Source of the DNA: Sulfurifustis variabilis
GTDB taxonomy: Bacteria > Pseudomonadota > Gammaproteobacteria > Acidiferrobacterales > Sulfurifustaceae
DNA: 64,000 bases
Direction of reading: 5' to 3'
Assembly: GCF_002355415.1 (NCBI RefSeq)
Contig: NZ_AP014936.1
Location: 2,728,001 to 2,792,000, forward strand
Shown here: in pieces, positions 1 through 8,628 of the stretch
Layout: every line of letters starts with the position of its first letter
Position numbering within the stretch: position 1 is the first letter of the stretch
Position numbers and translations under genes: made by a program
The notes under the pieces: generated by a model
The model's database searches: none
What the model saw: the letters and a program-made list of their open reading frames with translations, nothing else
Told to the model about the DNA's origin: nothing

Positions 1-132
1 AACGATCTCGTCGGACATCGCATCCTTCGCCGACGCGACGAAATTGATCGTCTCGACGAGGCTGTTGATGGTCGCCTCGTCCAGCATGGGCGGGAGCTCG
101 GGCGGGAGTTTCGGTGTTTCGTTCGCCTTCAC
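1..132 (-). CDS. DUF1641-like protein, 5' part (runs off the window)
   Basis: Only the first 44 codons are present. The start is a GTG at 132 preceded by AAGGAG at a good distance. The visible N-terminus is proline-rich, then has a short helix-like stretch ending in AKDAMSDEIV. DUF1641 proteins commonly sit directly behind SQR-like flavoproteins and have this kind of opening. The gene starts 11 bases after the SQR-like gene and is the last visible member of the thiocyanate operon. Its function is unknown. The family call rests on context and a short sequence, so it is tentative. Confidence 0.55.
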   Translation of the reverse strand, partial: MKANETPKLPPELPPMLDEATINSLVETINFVASAKDAMSDEIV

Positions 133-143
133 GAGGGTCTCCT

Positions 144-1277
144 TCAAAGCAGTCCACGCACCGTGGTCCAGTACATCTTGTTGTATGCCACCTTGAACCA
201 GTGGATCGCTTTGGACGGCGGCTTCAGTTCGGGCAGATTGACGTAGTCGAAGGCGTTGTAGGTGGCGCGGTCGTAGCCCGCTTCGATGAAGCAGTACACG
301 CGGCCGTCGTACTCCCGAACCGGCGTGCCGGTCTTGATCATGGAGGCGATGTTCTCGGCCACCACTTCCGCCTCGAAATGCGCCGCCGACCCGGTCTTGC
401 TGACCGGTATGTTGGTGGCGTCGCCGATCACATACACGTTGTCATGACCGGTCATGGTCAGCTTGAAGCGGTCGGTCGGGATCCAGCCGCCCTGCGCGAG
501 GTCGTTGCGCTCGACCATTTCCATCCCGCGATGCGGCGGGATCGCGATCAGCAGATCGTACTTGCACTCGGTGCCCTCTTCGCTGTAGACGACCTTGTTG
601 ACCGGATCGACCTCTTTCACGTTGAACAGGGTCTCGTACTCGATGCCGGCCTTGTCGAACTCCGGCTTGGCCCAGCGGGCGACGTTCGCCGTGGCATGGA
701 CGTGGTTGACGGGATACTTGTATTGCAGCTTCACCTTGTCGCGGATGCCGCGCGCCTTGAAGAAGTCGTGGAGCATGAAGATCGCCTCGACCGGCGCCAC
801 GGGGCACTTGTGCGGTATCGATACGACCATGGCCACCGTGCCGCCCTTGAACTCCATCAGGCGCTTGTGCAGGCGGACGGCGCCCTCTTCCGTGTAGAAG
901 GTCTCCGCCCCTTCGCTCATGCCCGGCACTTCCTCCGGCACGATGCGCGCGCCGGTGGCGATGACGAGCAGGTCGTACTCGTGGGTCTTGCCGCTCCGCG
1001 TCCTGACCTGGTTCCGGCCGAGGTGGAAATCGGTGACCGGGTCGACATGGAAATCGATGCTCGGGTCGAGCAGGCTCGCCTCGTCGCGATAGAGCTGATC
1101 CGGCGTCATCTGGCCGAACGCGACGTACAGGAGGCCCGGCTGGTACATGTGCCGGTCGGTGTCCGAGATCAACGTGAGCCGGACCTTGCCGGCACGGACC
1201 TCGCCGGCCAGCCGGCGCGCGAGGTTGTTCGCCACAATGGTGCCGCCCGTGCCGCCGCCAACGATTAGGATTCTCAT
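144..1277 (-). CDS. SQR-like FAD/NAD(P) oxidoreductase
   Basis: This is a 377-residue flavoprotein of the sulfide:quinone oxidoreductase / flavocytochrome c superfamily. The N-terminal dinucleotide fold carries GGGTGG (7-12), a second motif reads LLVIATGA near 104-111, and the C-terminal FAD motif VYVIGDATNIP lies at 281-291. Cys158 (in HKCPVAP) and Cys329 fall roughly where SQR has redox cysteines. I see no clear partner for the first SQR cysteine, so the substrate could be a persulfide or another sulfur species rather than free sulfide. The start ATG has GGAGAA just upstream. Lying behind tusA and dsrE in the thiocyanate operon, it probably feeds electrons from liberated sulfur to quinone; that role is inferred. 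Confidence 0.8.
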   Translation of the reverse strand: MRILIVGGGTGGTIVANNLARRLAGEVRAGKVRLTLISDTDRHMYQPGLLYVAFGQMTPDQLYRDEASLLDPSIDFHVDPVTDFHLGRNQVRTRSGKTHEYDLLVIATGARIVPEEVPGMSEGAETFYTEEGAVRLHKRLMEFKGGTVAMVVSIPHKCPVAPVEAIFMLHDFFKARGIRDKVKLQYKYPVNHVHATANVARWAKPEFDKAGIEYETLFNVKEVDPVNKVVYSEEGTECKYDLLIAIPPHRGMEMVERNDLAQGGWIPTDRFKLTMTGHDNVYVIGDATNIPVSKTGSAAHFEAEVVAENIASMIKTGTPVREYDGRVYCFIEAGYDRATYNAFDYVNLPELKPPSKAIHWFKVAYNKMYWTTVRGLL

Positions 1278-1362
1278 TACTTCTCCTGTTCGGATAGCCG
1301 GGAGCGCTTCCCGGTAAGCGCCCGGTAAGGACCGGACGCGGTCGAGTGATGACGCCGACTGC

Positions 1363-1626
1363 CTACTTCGCCTTGCGAACCTTGATGTGCCAGACCTCGC
1401 CGACCTTCTCGCTGCTGATCATCTCGTGGCCCACCTTCTTGATCCATTCCGGCACGTCGGTGGCCGAGCCCTGGTCGGTCGACAGCAGCTCCAGCGTCTC
1501 CCCCACCTTGGCCTGCTTCATGTAGGTGATGAGTTCCATCAGTGGCCCGGGGCAGAACGTGTTGCGTGCGTCGATGACCTTGCACTGACCCATTACCGTT
1601 TCCTCTTGTAGCTTGGTGTTGCTCAT
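1363..1626 (-). CDS. tusA: TusA-family sulfur carrier
   Basis: This 87-residue protein carries the TusA/SirA signature CPGP, with the persulfide-bearing Cys25, in the context NTFCPGPLMEL. It is the usual length for the family apart from about 10 extra N-terminal residues. The ATG at 1626 has GGGGAA upstream; the ATG at codon 12 is an alternative start. TusA proteins pass sulfane sulfur between partners such as DsrE-type proteins, rhodaneses and sulfur-oxidising enzymes. It lies 17 bases after dsrE and before the SQR-like gene, so it probably carries sulfur in the cytoplasm between those two. Confidence 0.9.
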   Translation of the reverse strand: MSNTKLQEETVMGQCKVIDARNTFCPGPLMELITYMKQAKVGETLELLSTDQGSATDVPEWIKKVGHEMISSEKVGEVWHIKVRKAK

Positions 1627-1643
1627 GATTTCCCCTTCCCGAA

Positions 1644-2033
1644 TCAAAAAGTGAGAAGCTGGCCGCCCTCGGCATCGCTGAGAAAGCGCGTCAGCCCCGT
1701 CGGCGGACCGAACTCCGGGTCCAGCTCGTCTCGCGTGATCTTGAGCAGGTCCATGGCCATCGAGCACGGCAGCAGCTTGGCGTCCCCGAGCTCCGCGGCC
1801 TGCTTGAACAGCTGCTTGAAGGGCGGCACGCCGTGCTGGTTCATCAGCGTCCCGAACTCCCCTTCGGACGGCGCGTCTCCCGCCGCGCCTTTGACGAAAT
1901 GCTTCAGCGCATTCATCGAAAAGAACACCGTCACCGTGTCCCCGGTGGCGGCAGCGACCGACGCGAACATCGCCGCCATCTGCAGCTTCTCGCGCGTGCC
2001 GGAAACGCACACGATGTCGATTTTTCGTGCCAT
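1644..2033 (-). CDS. DsrE-family (DsrE2/DsrE3-like) sulfurtransferase
   Basis: This is a 129-residue soluble protein of the DsrE/DsrF superfamily. The opening beta strand [17 protein letters not shown] is typical of the peroxiredoxin-like DsrE2/3 branch. Cys90, in LLPCSMAMD, matches the position of the sulfur-binding cysteine in DsrE3-type proteins. No membrane segment is seen. The start chosen is the ATG at 2033, where similarity begins and which has a short purine stretch upstream; longer upstream reading lacks family similarity. Pairing with tusA immediately downstream is the standard dsrE-tusA arrangement for cytoplasmic sulfur relay in sulfur oxidisers. Confidence 0.85.
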   Translation of the reverse strand: MARKIDIVCVSGTREKLQMAAMFASVAAATGDTVTVFFSMNALKHFVKGAAGDAPSEGEFGTLMNQHGVPPFKQLFKQAAELGDAKLLPCSMAMDLLKITRDELDPEFGPPTGLTRFLSDAEGGQLLTF

Positions 2034-2193
2034 CTTCCTCTTGCCTCGTTCCTCGATCGGGTCGCTCGCGCGAACATCAGTTTCGGACCACGACTGCACC
2101 TTCCTTCCCCGGACCCGGGCCGTGCCACGTGGGAACGCTCGGTCACCGGGGCCGGCCGCGGGACCGGGTCTCCACCCGGTCCCGCCTCGGCGT

Positions 2194-2982
2194 TCAGACG
2201 ACGGATTTCGCGACGAATCGCTGAATCGCCCATCCCGACAGCCCTCCGAGCGCGAGCCAGAATGCTGCGTTGGCGAGCGCCGTTGCCCAGACAAACTGCC
2301 GCGCGAGTCTGTTCATGTCCGCAGCGACGTCGGCGGGGAAGCCCACGAACGGGCTCATGCCGCTTTCAGGGACGCCGATGACATGAGGCAACGCGAGGAG
2401 CGCGAGCCCGCCCCAGCGCCACGGCGACCTTCCGAACACCGTCACGGCCAGACCGGCCGCCGTGCATCCGGCGGCAAGCATCCACCAGAGCTGCCGGGCA
2501 CCGAGGGGCGCGGCAACCGACCCCGGGATCTCGGGCGGATGACCCAGCGACGGGGCCAGGAAGAACACCATGTAGCCGGCAACTCCCCACAACAGGCCGT
2601 AACGCCAGTCCAGCCTGGGCGCCGTCCGACGCGGAGCAAGGGCTTGCTGCCGGACGACCATGGCCATCGCGGCCATCATCATGAGCGCGAAACCGAACGC
2701 GGCGAGCACGTTGGCGAGCACCGTGAAGCCGATCCGTTCCACACCCTCCGCCGGCTCCCAGGCGCCCGCTTCGTGCTCGTGAGCGGCATGCGAATGATCG
2801 CCGTGCGAATGCGCGGGCGCCTCCTCGCTCGCCGCACGGGCCGCCTGCGGTATCCGTGCGTTCTCGAACTGCTCGGCCGCGTTGATGATGGGGATGACCT
2901 GCCACCGCTGGACGGCGCTCAGGAGCAGTCCCGACAGGCCGCCCACCAGCAGCGCGGCAAAGATGATTCGACGGAACAACAT
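2194..2982 (-). CDS. cbtA: CbtA cobalt transporter subunit
   Basis: This is a 262-residue integral membrane protein with about five hydrophobic segments. A histidine-rich loop at 58-70 ([13 protein letters not shown]) is typical of CbtA and could bind metal. CbtA is known as a predicted cobalt importer, usually cobalamin-regulated and paired with CbtB. Here cbtB ends 6 bases upstream, so the pair is complete. The unusual feature is the location: it sits between the thiocyanate importer and the sulfur-relay genes, downstream of a cobalt enzyme. The likely job is to supply Co for ScnC maturation, which is inferred from context. Confidence 0.85.
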   Translation of the reverse strand: MLFRRIIFAALLVGGLSGLLLSAVQRWQVIPIINAAEQFENARIPQAARAASEEAPAHSHGDHSHAAHEHEAGAWEPAEGVERIGFTVLANVLAAFGFALMMMAAMAMVVRQQALAPRRTAPRLDWRYGLLWGVAGYMVFFLAPSLGHPPEIPGSVAAPLGARQLWWMLAAGCTAAGLAVTVFGRSPWRWGGLALLALPHVIGVPESGMSPFVGFPADVAADMNRLARQFVWATALANAAFWLALGGLSGWAIQRFVAKSVV

Positions 2983-2988
2983 GGCCGG

Positions 2989-3171
2989 TCAGTGGCAGGG
3001 GAAGCCTGCGGCATGACGCATGTCGTGCGCCGCGTTGTGCACCTCTGACGACTGCACGAAACCCGAGCCGTACAGCACCACGATCCCCAGGAACAGGGCG
3101 GACGCGAGCTGGATCCCCTTCGAAAGCAGGGTAGCGCGGGTGGTTCCAGCAATGGTGGCCTGGCTTTGCAT
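2989..3171 (-). CDS. cbtB: CbtB cobalt transporter subunit
   Basis: This 60-residue protein has one membrane helix (about 24-42) followed by the CbtB signature HNAAHDMRHAAGFPCH at the very C-terminus (45-60), whose His and Cys residues are putative metal ligands. I chose the ATG at 3171 because CGGAGAA lies at normal spacing before it; the ATG at 3177 sits on top of that ribosome site. The length equals the family norm. It is transcribed just ahead of cbtA. No B12 riboswitch is apparent in the 95 bases upstream, unlike many cbtAB loci, which fits control by the operon promoter. Confidence 0.85.
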   Translation of the reverse strand: MQSQATIAGTTRATLLSKGIQLASALFLGIVVLYGSGFVQSSEVHNAAHDMRHAAGFPCH

Positions 3172-3265
3172 GGTCATTTCTCCGAGTTGGTTGATACGAC
3201 TGCGTTGAAACACCCGATAAAACGGACACCGTCGATGGCGGATATCCGACCGGATCCGATGCCCC

Positions 3266-4090
3266 TCATGACTGGCGCGACCAGCAGTAGCGCCGGATGA
3301 TCTGCACGCACGCCGAGTCGAGGACGTAGCCGATGGCGCCGATCACGAGGATCATCGCCATGAGGTGGTCGTACTGGAGCGACTCGCGCGCGTCCTCGAT
3401 CGCGTAGCCGAGGCCCGAGGTCACGCCGAAGAACTCCGCCGGCACGAGCACGATCCACGCGACGCCGATCGCGAGGCGTATGCCGGTCATGACGTCGAAG
3501 GCGATCGCCGGCACGATGATCGTCATCACGACGTGCCAGGGCCTGGCGCCGAGATTGCGCGCCACCTTGAACCAGTTGGGATCCACCTTGGCGAGCCCCG
3601 CGGCCGTGGAGAACATCACGGGCCAGACGGCGGCGATCGCGATCAGGAAGATGATCGCCTGGTCCCACCCGGCGAACACGATCACCGCGATCGGCTCCCA
3701 GGAGAGCGGGCTGATCATGCGCAGCACCTGGAACGGCGAGTTGCTGAGCTCGCGGAACGTCCGGCTGCGGCCCATGAGGATCCCGATGGGGACGCCGACC
3801 GCGATCGCGATCAGCATGCCCATGCCCAGGCGATAGCCGCTCGCCCAGATGGCCTCCTGGATCACGCCTTCGTGCCACAGCTCGGCGACGCCTTCGATAG
3901 CCGGGATGGGCCCGAAGTCGGAAAACAGGGCCGTTTCCGGCTTGCTCGCGATGTAGGCGATACCGAGCCACCAGATAAGGAACAGGATCGCGAGGCCCGC
4001 GAAGAAGTTGAAAAGGCCGTTCCCCGTTGTCTTCAGCAAGCCCAGGGACGCGTGCATTCTCGGTACTGCCGTTACGGGTGTCGCGCTCAT
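3266..4090 (-). CDS. ABC transporter permease (NrtB/SsuC/TauC family), second copy
   Basis: This 274-residue inner-membrane permease has about six hydrophobic segments and the binding-protein-dependent permease loop (ELSNSPFQVLRMISPLSWEP, near 150-170) that contacts the ATPase. It is closely related to the neighbouring permease at 4161-4988 along its whole length, so the pair arose by duplication and probably forms a heterodimer. Such NitT/TauT-type systems import nitrate, cyanate, bicarbonate, sulfonates and similar anions. Position in the operon points to thiocyanate as substrate, but no residue proves it. Confidence 0.85.
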   Translation of the reverse strand: MSATPVTAVPRMHASLGLLKTTGNGLFNFFAGLAILFLIWWLGIAYIASKPETALFSDFGPIPAIEGVAELWHEGVIQEAIWASGYRLGMGMLIAIAVGVPIGILMGRSRTFRELSNSPFQVLRMISPLSWEPIAVIVFAGWDQAIIFLIAIAAVWPVMFSTAAGLAKVDPNWFKVARNLGARPWHVVMTIIVPAIAFDVMTGIRLAIGVAWIVLVPAEFFGVTSGLGYAIEDARESLQYDHLMAMILVIGAIGYVLDSACVQIIRRYCWSRQS

Positions 4091-4160
4091 GGTCTTGTCG
4101 TTCCCGTCCGGGCGCCGCGAACCGAGCCGCCGCTGAAGTGATGCCGGATGATGTTGCCGC

Positions 4161-4988
4161 TCAGCATTCGCTCCCCCTGTGGTGCCAGCTGTAGCGCTTG
4201 ATGAGCGCGACGCAGACGGTGTCGAAGGTCCAGCCGATCACGCCGATGACGAGCACCATCGCCGTGAGCTGGTTGTACGACAGCGTCTCGCGCGCGTCCC
4301 GGATCGCGTAACCGAGCCCCGAGGTGACGCCGAGGAGCTCCGCGGGCACGAGCACCACCCAGGCGACGCCGAGCGCGAGCCGGATACCGGTGAAGATGTC
4401 GAACGCGATCGCGGGCAGGATGACCTGCGTCAGCATGTGCACCGGCCGGGCGCCGAGGTTGCGCGCCACCTTGAACCACGCGGGATCCACCTTGGCGAGA
4501 CCCGCGGCGGTGGCGTAGGCCACTGGCCACACCGAGGCGATGGCAATGAGGAAGACGATTGCCTGGTCCCACCCGATGAACACCAGCACGGCGAGCGGCA
4601 TCCACGCGAGCGGGCTGATCATGCGCAGCAGCTGGAACGGCGAGTTGCTGAGCTCGCGGAACCGCTTGCTCCGCCCCATGAGAATGCCGACCGGGATGCC
4701 GAGGCCGATGGCGATCAGCATCCCGTAGCCGAGGCGCTGGCCGCTCGCGTAGACGGCGCTCTGGATCTTGCCCTGCGCCCACAGCTCCGGGAACGCGGTG
4801 AACGTGGGAACCGGCCCGAAGGTCACGAACGTGCGGGTCTGGGGATTGAGGCCGAGAAGCAGCGTGCCCAATTCCCAGATCGCGACAAACGCCGCGAGGC
4901 CGACGGCGCCGCAAAGCAGGCGCCGCACCACCGGGGACTTCAGGCCGGAAGACGCGAGCCCCCCGGTGGGCGCGACGACCGAGCTCAT
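4161..4988 (-). CDS. ABC transporter permease (NrtB/SsuC/TauC family), first copy
   Basis: This is a 275-residue membrane permease, the paralogue of the gene at 3266-4090. The ATPase-contact loop reads ELSNSPFQLLRMISPLAWMP. Its start overlaps the stop of the substrate-binding protein gene by 4 bases, which indicates translational coupling. Two different permeases with one binding protein and one ATPase is a plausible complete importer. The neighbouring thiocyanate hydrolase suggests thiocyanate or a related pseudohalide as cargo, by context only. Confidence 0.85.
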   Translation of the reverse strand: MSSVVAPTGGLASSGLKSPVVRRLLCGAVGLAAFVAIWELGTLLLGLNPQTRTFVTFGPVPTFTAFPELWAQGKIQSAVYASGQRLGYGMLIAIGLGIPVGILMGRSKRFRELSNSPFQLLRMISPLAWMPLAVLVFIGWDQAIVFLIAIASVWPVAYATAAGLAKVDPAWFKVARNLGARPVHMLTQVILPAIAFDIFTGIRLALGVAWVVLVPAELLGVTSGLGYAIRDARETLSYNQLTAMVLVIGVIGWTFDTVCVALIKRYSWHHRGSEC

Positions 4989-6337
4989 ACCTGGATGACC
5001 TCCTTGCGCGTGTACGGATCGCCCGACTGCGGGACGCTAGGGTCCTTCTTCCAGCTGGGATACTTCTCGAGCGACTTGCGGATGAAGTCGTAGTTGACGA
5101 GGTCCTTCGCCACGAAGTCGGACGAAAGGTTGTCGAGGAACGCCCGGTCGCCGGTGAGCACGACCCGCTTCATCTCCTCCGTGACGACCTTGGTCGCCGA
5201 CGGATAGGGCCAGGCCTGGAAGTTGATGCGGTCCTGTCCCCAGTCCACGTGCTTGATCGCCAGCGGGTTCTTGTAGTACGCGGGATCGTAGAAGTTCATG
5301 GCCCGGTCGATGATCTCGAAGTCGAACGGCAGGTAGTTCGCGCCGTCCTTCGACAGGATCTTCGCCGTCTCCTTCCGGTTCTCCCCCATGAAGAGCTGCG
5401 CGGCGACGATGGCGTTGTGCACCGCCTGCGTCCACGCGGCCCGCGCCGGATCCATGACGTCGGCCTCGTGCATCGCGACCACGCAGCACGGATGGCCCTT
5501 CCACACGTCGCCGGTGAAGCGCAGCATCTTGGCGCGCGCCCGGATCTCGCCCAGGGCGTTGAACGGCTCGGCGACGATGTAGGCGTCGATCTTCTTCGAG
5601 GCGAGCGCCGGCGGCATGTCGGGCGGCGCGAGCACCAGGAGGTTGCACTCGTTCGGCGCGAGCTTCGCGTCCTGCGGGCGGATCACCGGCGTGATGCCGG
5701 CGTCGCGCAGCAGCATCTGCGCGATGATGTTGTGGTTGGAATACCAGTACGGTACCGCGAGCTGCTTACCGCCGAAGTCCTTGATGCTCTTGATGCCCGT
5801 ATGCTGACCGTACACGAAGGCCGAGCCATTGGTGTGGTCCCAGGCCGTGATCTTCACCGGGAACTTGTTGTTGTAGCGCATCCAGATCGGGATCGGATTG
5901 AGCAGGTGCACAACGTTGAACTTGTGCGACTGGAAGGCCTCGACGATCTGCGACCAGCCCCGGACGAGCTCCGGACGCACCGAATCGAGCCCCTCCTTCT
6001 TGAAGAATCCCTGTTCGTGCGCGATCAGGAGCGCTGCCGCATCCGTGATGGGGAGGTAACCCACGCGCACCACCTCGTTGAACTTCTTCTCCTGGGCGAA
6101 GGCGCGCCCGGCCGCGGGCAGCCCGCACCCCATGGCGGCGAGCGCGGCGCCCATCTTGAGCACGTCGCGCCGGGTGACGCCGGTGCCGAGCACCGGGCTG
6201 AAGAGCGGATCGCGCTCCACGACCAGCCTCGGGTCCGGCTTTCCTTCCCTGACCTCGGGATCGTCCGGCAGGATCAGCTCGTCGGGCGGCAAGTCCAGAC
6301 GAGTCTCGACCATCTCCTCGCTTAGTTTCTTTTTCAT
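4985..6337 (-). CDS. ABC transporter substrate-binding protein (NrtA/CmpA/SsuA family), Tat-exported
   Basis: This is a 450-residue periplasmic binding protein. A twin-arginine motif, TRRDVLKMG, occurs at 55-63 and is followed by an Ala-rich hydrophobic run and an AFA-Q cleavage-like site, so export through Tat is likely. The signal is preceded by an unusually long cytoplasmic leader of about 54 charged residues. The mature part starts with VRVGYLPITDAAALLIA, the ligand-pocket strand typical of NrtA/CmpA/SsuA proteins. NrtA and CmpA bind nitrate and bicarbonate, so a small anion such as thiocyanate is reasonable. It lies between the ATPase and permease genes. Confidence 0.85.
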   Translation of the reverse strand: MKKKLSEEMVETRLDLPPDELILPDDPEVREGKPDPRLVVERDPLFSPVLGTGVTRRDVLKMGAALAAMGCGLPAAGRAFAQEKKFNEVVRVGYLPITDAAALLIAHEQGFFKKEGLDSVRPELVRGWSQIVEAFQSHKFNVVHLLNPIPIWMRYNNKFPVKITAWDHTNGSAFVYGQHTGIKSIKDFGGKQLAVPYWYSNHNIIAQMLLRDAGITPVIRPQDAKLAPNECNLLVLAPPDMPPALASKKIDAYIVAEPFNALGEIRARAKMLRFTGDVWKGHPCCVVAMHEADVMDPARAAWTQAVHNAIVAAQLFMGENRKETAKILSKDGANYLPFDFEIIDRAMNFYDPAYYKNPLAIKHVDWGQDRINFQAWPYPSATKVVTEEMKRVVLTGDRAFLDNLSSDFVAKDLVNYDFIRKSLEKYPSWKKDPSVPQSGDPYTRKEVIQV

Positions 6338-6384
6338 TCGGCGTCTCCTCCAAATGGTTGACGGGTTGGAAAAGCGACAGCTCC

Positions 6385-7281
6385 CTACCCGATGTCGGCC
6401 GGCGTGCCGGCGGACATGATCCTGGGCGTTGTTGTAGTTCCTTTACCTCCTGCACCGATACCCTGAATCGACTGCGACGCCGGCTTTGCGGCGTCGTGCG
6501 TGTCCTCGCCGTCGGGCGGCGGCGCGCCGGCGGCCTTGTGGAACGCCTCCATCAGCCGCGCGCGCATCGCCTGCACCGCCGGGTCCTGGCGCTCCCGGGG
6601 ATCCGGCAGGTCGATCTGCAGCTCGTCGTAGATCTTGCCGGGAGATCCGGCCATGATCAGCGCGCGGTCCGCCATCAGCACCGCCTCGTCGATGTCGTGC
6701 GTGACGATCACGAGGTTGATCCCGAGGCGCTTGGTGATCGAGCGGACGTCGCGCTGCAGCGCCGCGCGCGTGAACGCGTCCAGCGCGGAGAACGGCTCGT
6801 CGAGGAGCAGCATCTCGGGCTCCATGACCAGCGAGCGGGCGAGCGCCACGCGCTGCTGCTGGCCGCCGGACAGGTCCTGGACGTTGTTGTCGGCGTAGTC
6901 CTGGAGATGCACGAGCTTGATGGCCTCGGTCACGCGCGCACGCCGCTTCTCCTCGCTCCATCCGGCGAAATGCAGCCCGACGCCGACGTTCTGCGACACC
7001 TTCATCCAGGGGAACAGGTGCGGCGCCTGGAACATCATCACCCAGCGCGGCGACGGCTTGTCGACAACGTCGTTGTCGAGCCGAACGGTTCCGTCCGTCG
7101 GGCGCATGAGACCTGCGAGGATGTGGAGCAGGGTGGACTTGCCGCAGCCCGACCGGCCGATGATGGCGAGCGCCTCGCCGCGCTGCGCCTCGAGCTCCAC
7201 CCGGTCGAACGTCAACGGTGATCGGGCGCTGTAGCGGTGGCTCAGCTTCTCGATCTGGATATGAACTCCGCGTACCGTCAT
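6385..7281 (-). CDS. ABC transporter ATPase (NrtD/SsuB/TauB family)
   Basis: This 298-residue ATPase has Walker A GRSGCGKST (42-50), Q-loop FQAPHLFPW, signature LSGGQ (137-141), Walker B LLLDEP (158-163) and the H-loop VTHD. The ATG at 7281 is preceded by GGAGGAGAG, so the much longer upstream reading is not translated. After the usual domain there is a C-terminal tail of about 45 residues rich in Gly, Thr and Pro. It energises the two-permease importer encoded next. The 173-base gap from the P15K-like gene contains no gene and may hold an internal promoter or processing site. Confidence 0.85.
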   Translation of the reverse strand: MTVRGVHIQIEKLSHRYSARSPLTFDRVELEAQRGEALAIIGRSGCGKSTLLHILAGLMRPTDGTVRLDNDVVDKPSPRWVMMFQAPHLFPWMKVSQNVGVGLHFAGWSEEKRRARVTEAIKLVHLQDYADNNVQDLSGGQQQRVALARSLVMEPEMLLLDEPFSALDAFTRAALQRDVRSITKRLGINLVIVTHDIDEAVLMADRALIMAGSPGKIYDELQIDLPDPRERQDPAVQAMRARLMEAFHKAAGAPPPDGEDTHDAAKPASQSIQGIGAGGKGTTTTPRIMSAGTPADIG

Positions 7282-7454
7282 CTCTCCTCCATCAGCAGTG
7301 GTTGCGCTGGTTTTCGTTTTGTCGCGCACTCGGCGCTGGGTTCGTTCACACACCAGGCAACCGAAAACTTCTTTACTCGCGTTCCGGCCGGCCATCCGGC
7401 AGCCCGCCGCGGCCCGATCGGGCCCCGGCGGGCGGTCCGATCGCCGCGTTCCCG

Positions 7455-7880
7455 CTAGGCGCTGGTCAGCCGTTCGTGCACCTGCTTCATCCGTTGCGCC
7501 AGTTCCTCCTCCTTGAACAGGCCGCGTTTGATCATCGAATGCGCAAGCGCGAGCAGCTGTCGCTCCGGGAACGGGACGTCCGCATAGATCGTCTCGGAGA
7601 GATCGTCCTCTTCTGCACGCCGTTCGAGCGACGGCAGCGCGCAGGAGCCGGGCTCGACCTGGTCGTAGGGCACCACGCACGACTCGGCGGCGAGCATGTC
7701 GCAGGTCGCGTCCAGGGTGATCTTCCAGGGCGGGTCCGGATTCCTCACGCCGTACTGCGCGGCGAGTTCTTCCCACACCCGGCCGCGGCGCCGGATGGTC
7801 TCGAGGAGGGCGATCGGTGTCGTGTCCGTCCCGTGCCAAGGGCCCGTGGAGCCGCGATCCTTCCGGTTCGATGTGTCCAT
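7455..7880 (-). CDS. P15K-like activator of thiocyanate hydrolase
   Basis: This 141-residue protein of about 16 kDa is encoded directly behind scnC (10-base gap). In Thiobacillus thioparus the scnBAC genes are followed by P15K, a 15-kDa protein needed to insert cobalt and mature the enzyme. Size, position and resemblance to the N-terminal part of nitrile hydratase beta/activator proteins (RRGRVWEELAAQYG, then FPERQLLALAHSM) fit that role. The ATG at 7880 has GAGGGG upstream. I infer it works as a self-subunit-swapping type Co chaperone, as nitrile hydratase activators do. The assignment rests largely on synteny. Confidence 0.75.
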   Translation of the reverse strand: MDTSNRKDRGSTGPWHGTDTTPIALLETIRRRGRVWEELAAQYGVRNPDPPWKITLDATCDMLAAESCVVPYDQVEPGSCALPSLERRAEEDDLSETIYADVPFPERQLLALAHSMIKRGLFKEEELAQRMKQVHERLTSA

Positions 7881-7890
7881 GGCGTGCCCC

Positions 7891-8592
7891 TCAGTGGTCG
7901 TGATGGACCGGATGGACCGCAGGACGCACCGGCCGCTTCTCGTTCGTGGTGACGCCCGGCTTCGGCACCGCCACGCCGATCAGACAGTCGCGCGTCACGA
8001 TCTCGGCCAGCTGGTCTTCGGTCCAGCCTTCCGTGCCCGCCGGCCGGACCGGCAGCACGATGTAGCGCGTCTTCTGGTTGGAGTCGGCGACCCGGATCTC
8101 CACGTCAGGCGGCAGCTGAAGACCGAACTCCGCGAGCACCTGCCGCGGCCAGCGGACCAGTCGGCGGCGGTAGTTCGGGGTCCGGTACCACTCCGGGGAC
8201 TGACCGAGGATCGGACGGGGATAGCACGAGCAGAGCGTGCACACGACGACGTGCTTGAGCTTGGGAGTGTCTTCGAGGACGCGCAGGTTGCAGTAGTCGC
8301 TCGGCGTGCCGAAGCCGGTGGGCGGGCTGTTGATCCAGTCGACCCCGACCGCCAGGCTCGCCTTGACGCCGTCCTTCACGGCGAGCTTCTTGTACTCGGG
8401 ATCGAGCCAGGCCTTGGCGACCAGACGCGCCGCGGGCACCGGGCCGAGGGTATGAACATATTCCGTCCAGCGCCGATGGTCCTCGGCGGAGAAAAGCCCT
8501 TTCTCGATGGCCAGTTCGCGCACGGCGGTCTCGAGCACTTCGAAATCGCTGATCTCGTCGACCATCGGCTGGGGTTTGTGCTTGTCTGACAT
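7891..8592 (-). CDS. scnC: Thiocyanate hydrolase gamma (catalytic) subunit
   Basis: This 233-residue protein is homologous to the nitrile hydratase alpha subunit. The metal-binding claw CTLCSCY is complete at 118-124, and the threonine after the first Cys is the cobalt-type variant. In the known enzyme the second and third Cys are oxidised to sulfinic and sulfenic acids. Thiocyanate hydrolase converts SCN- and water to carbonyl sulfide and ammonia in the cytoplasm. The lengths and order B-A-C match the Thiobacillus thioparus operon. Nitrile hydratase proper is an alternative, but the split beta partner genes upstream are specific to thiocyanate hydrolase. Confidence 0.93.
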   Translation of the reverse strand: MSDKHKPQPMVDEISDFEVLETAVRELAIEKGLFSAEDHRRWTEYVHTLGPVPAARLVAKAWLDPEYKKLAVKDGVKASLAVGVDWINSPPTGFGTPSDYCNLRVLEDTPKLKHVVVCTLCSCYPRPILGQSPEWYRTPNYRRRLVRWPRQVLAEFGLQLPPDVEIRVADSNQKTRYIVLPVRPAGTEGWTEDQLAEIVTRDCLIGVAVPKPGVTTNEKRPVRPAVHPVHHDH

Positions 8593-8628
8593 TTCGCTAG
8601 TCCTCTCTATTCAAGATCCGCGGGCGGG

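Noticed and set aside
3172-3265. Cobalamin riboswitch before cbtB
   Set aside because: The gap is under 100 bases and shows no B12-box-like stretch; the genes appear to follow the scn promoter.
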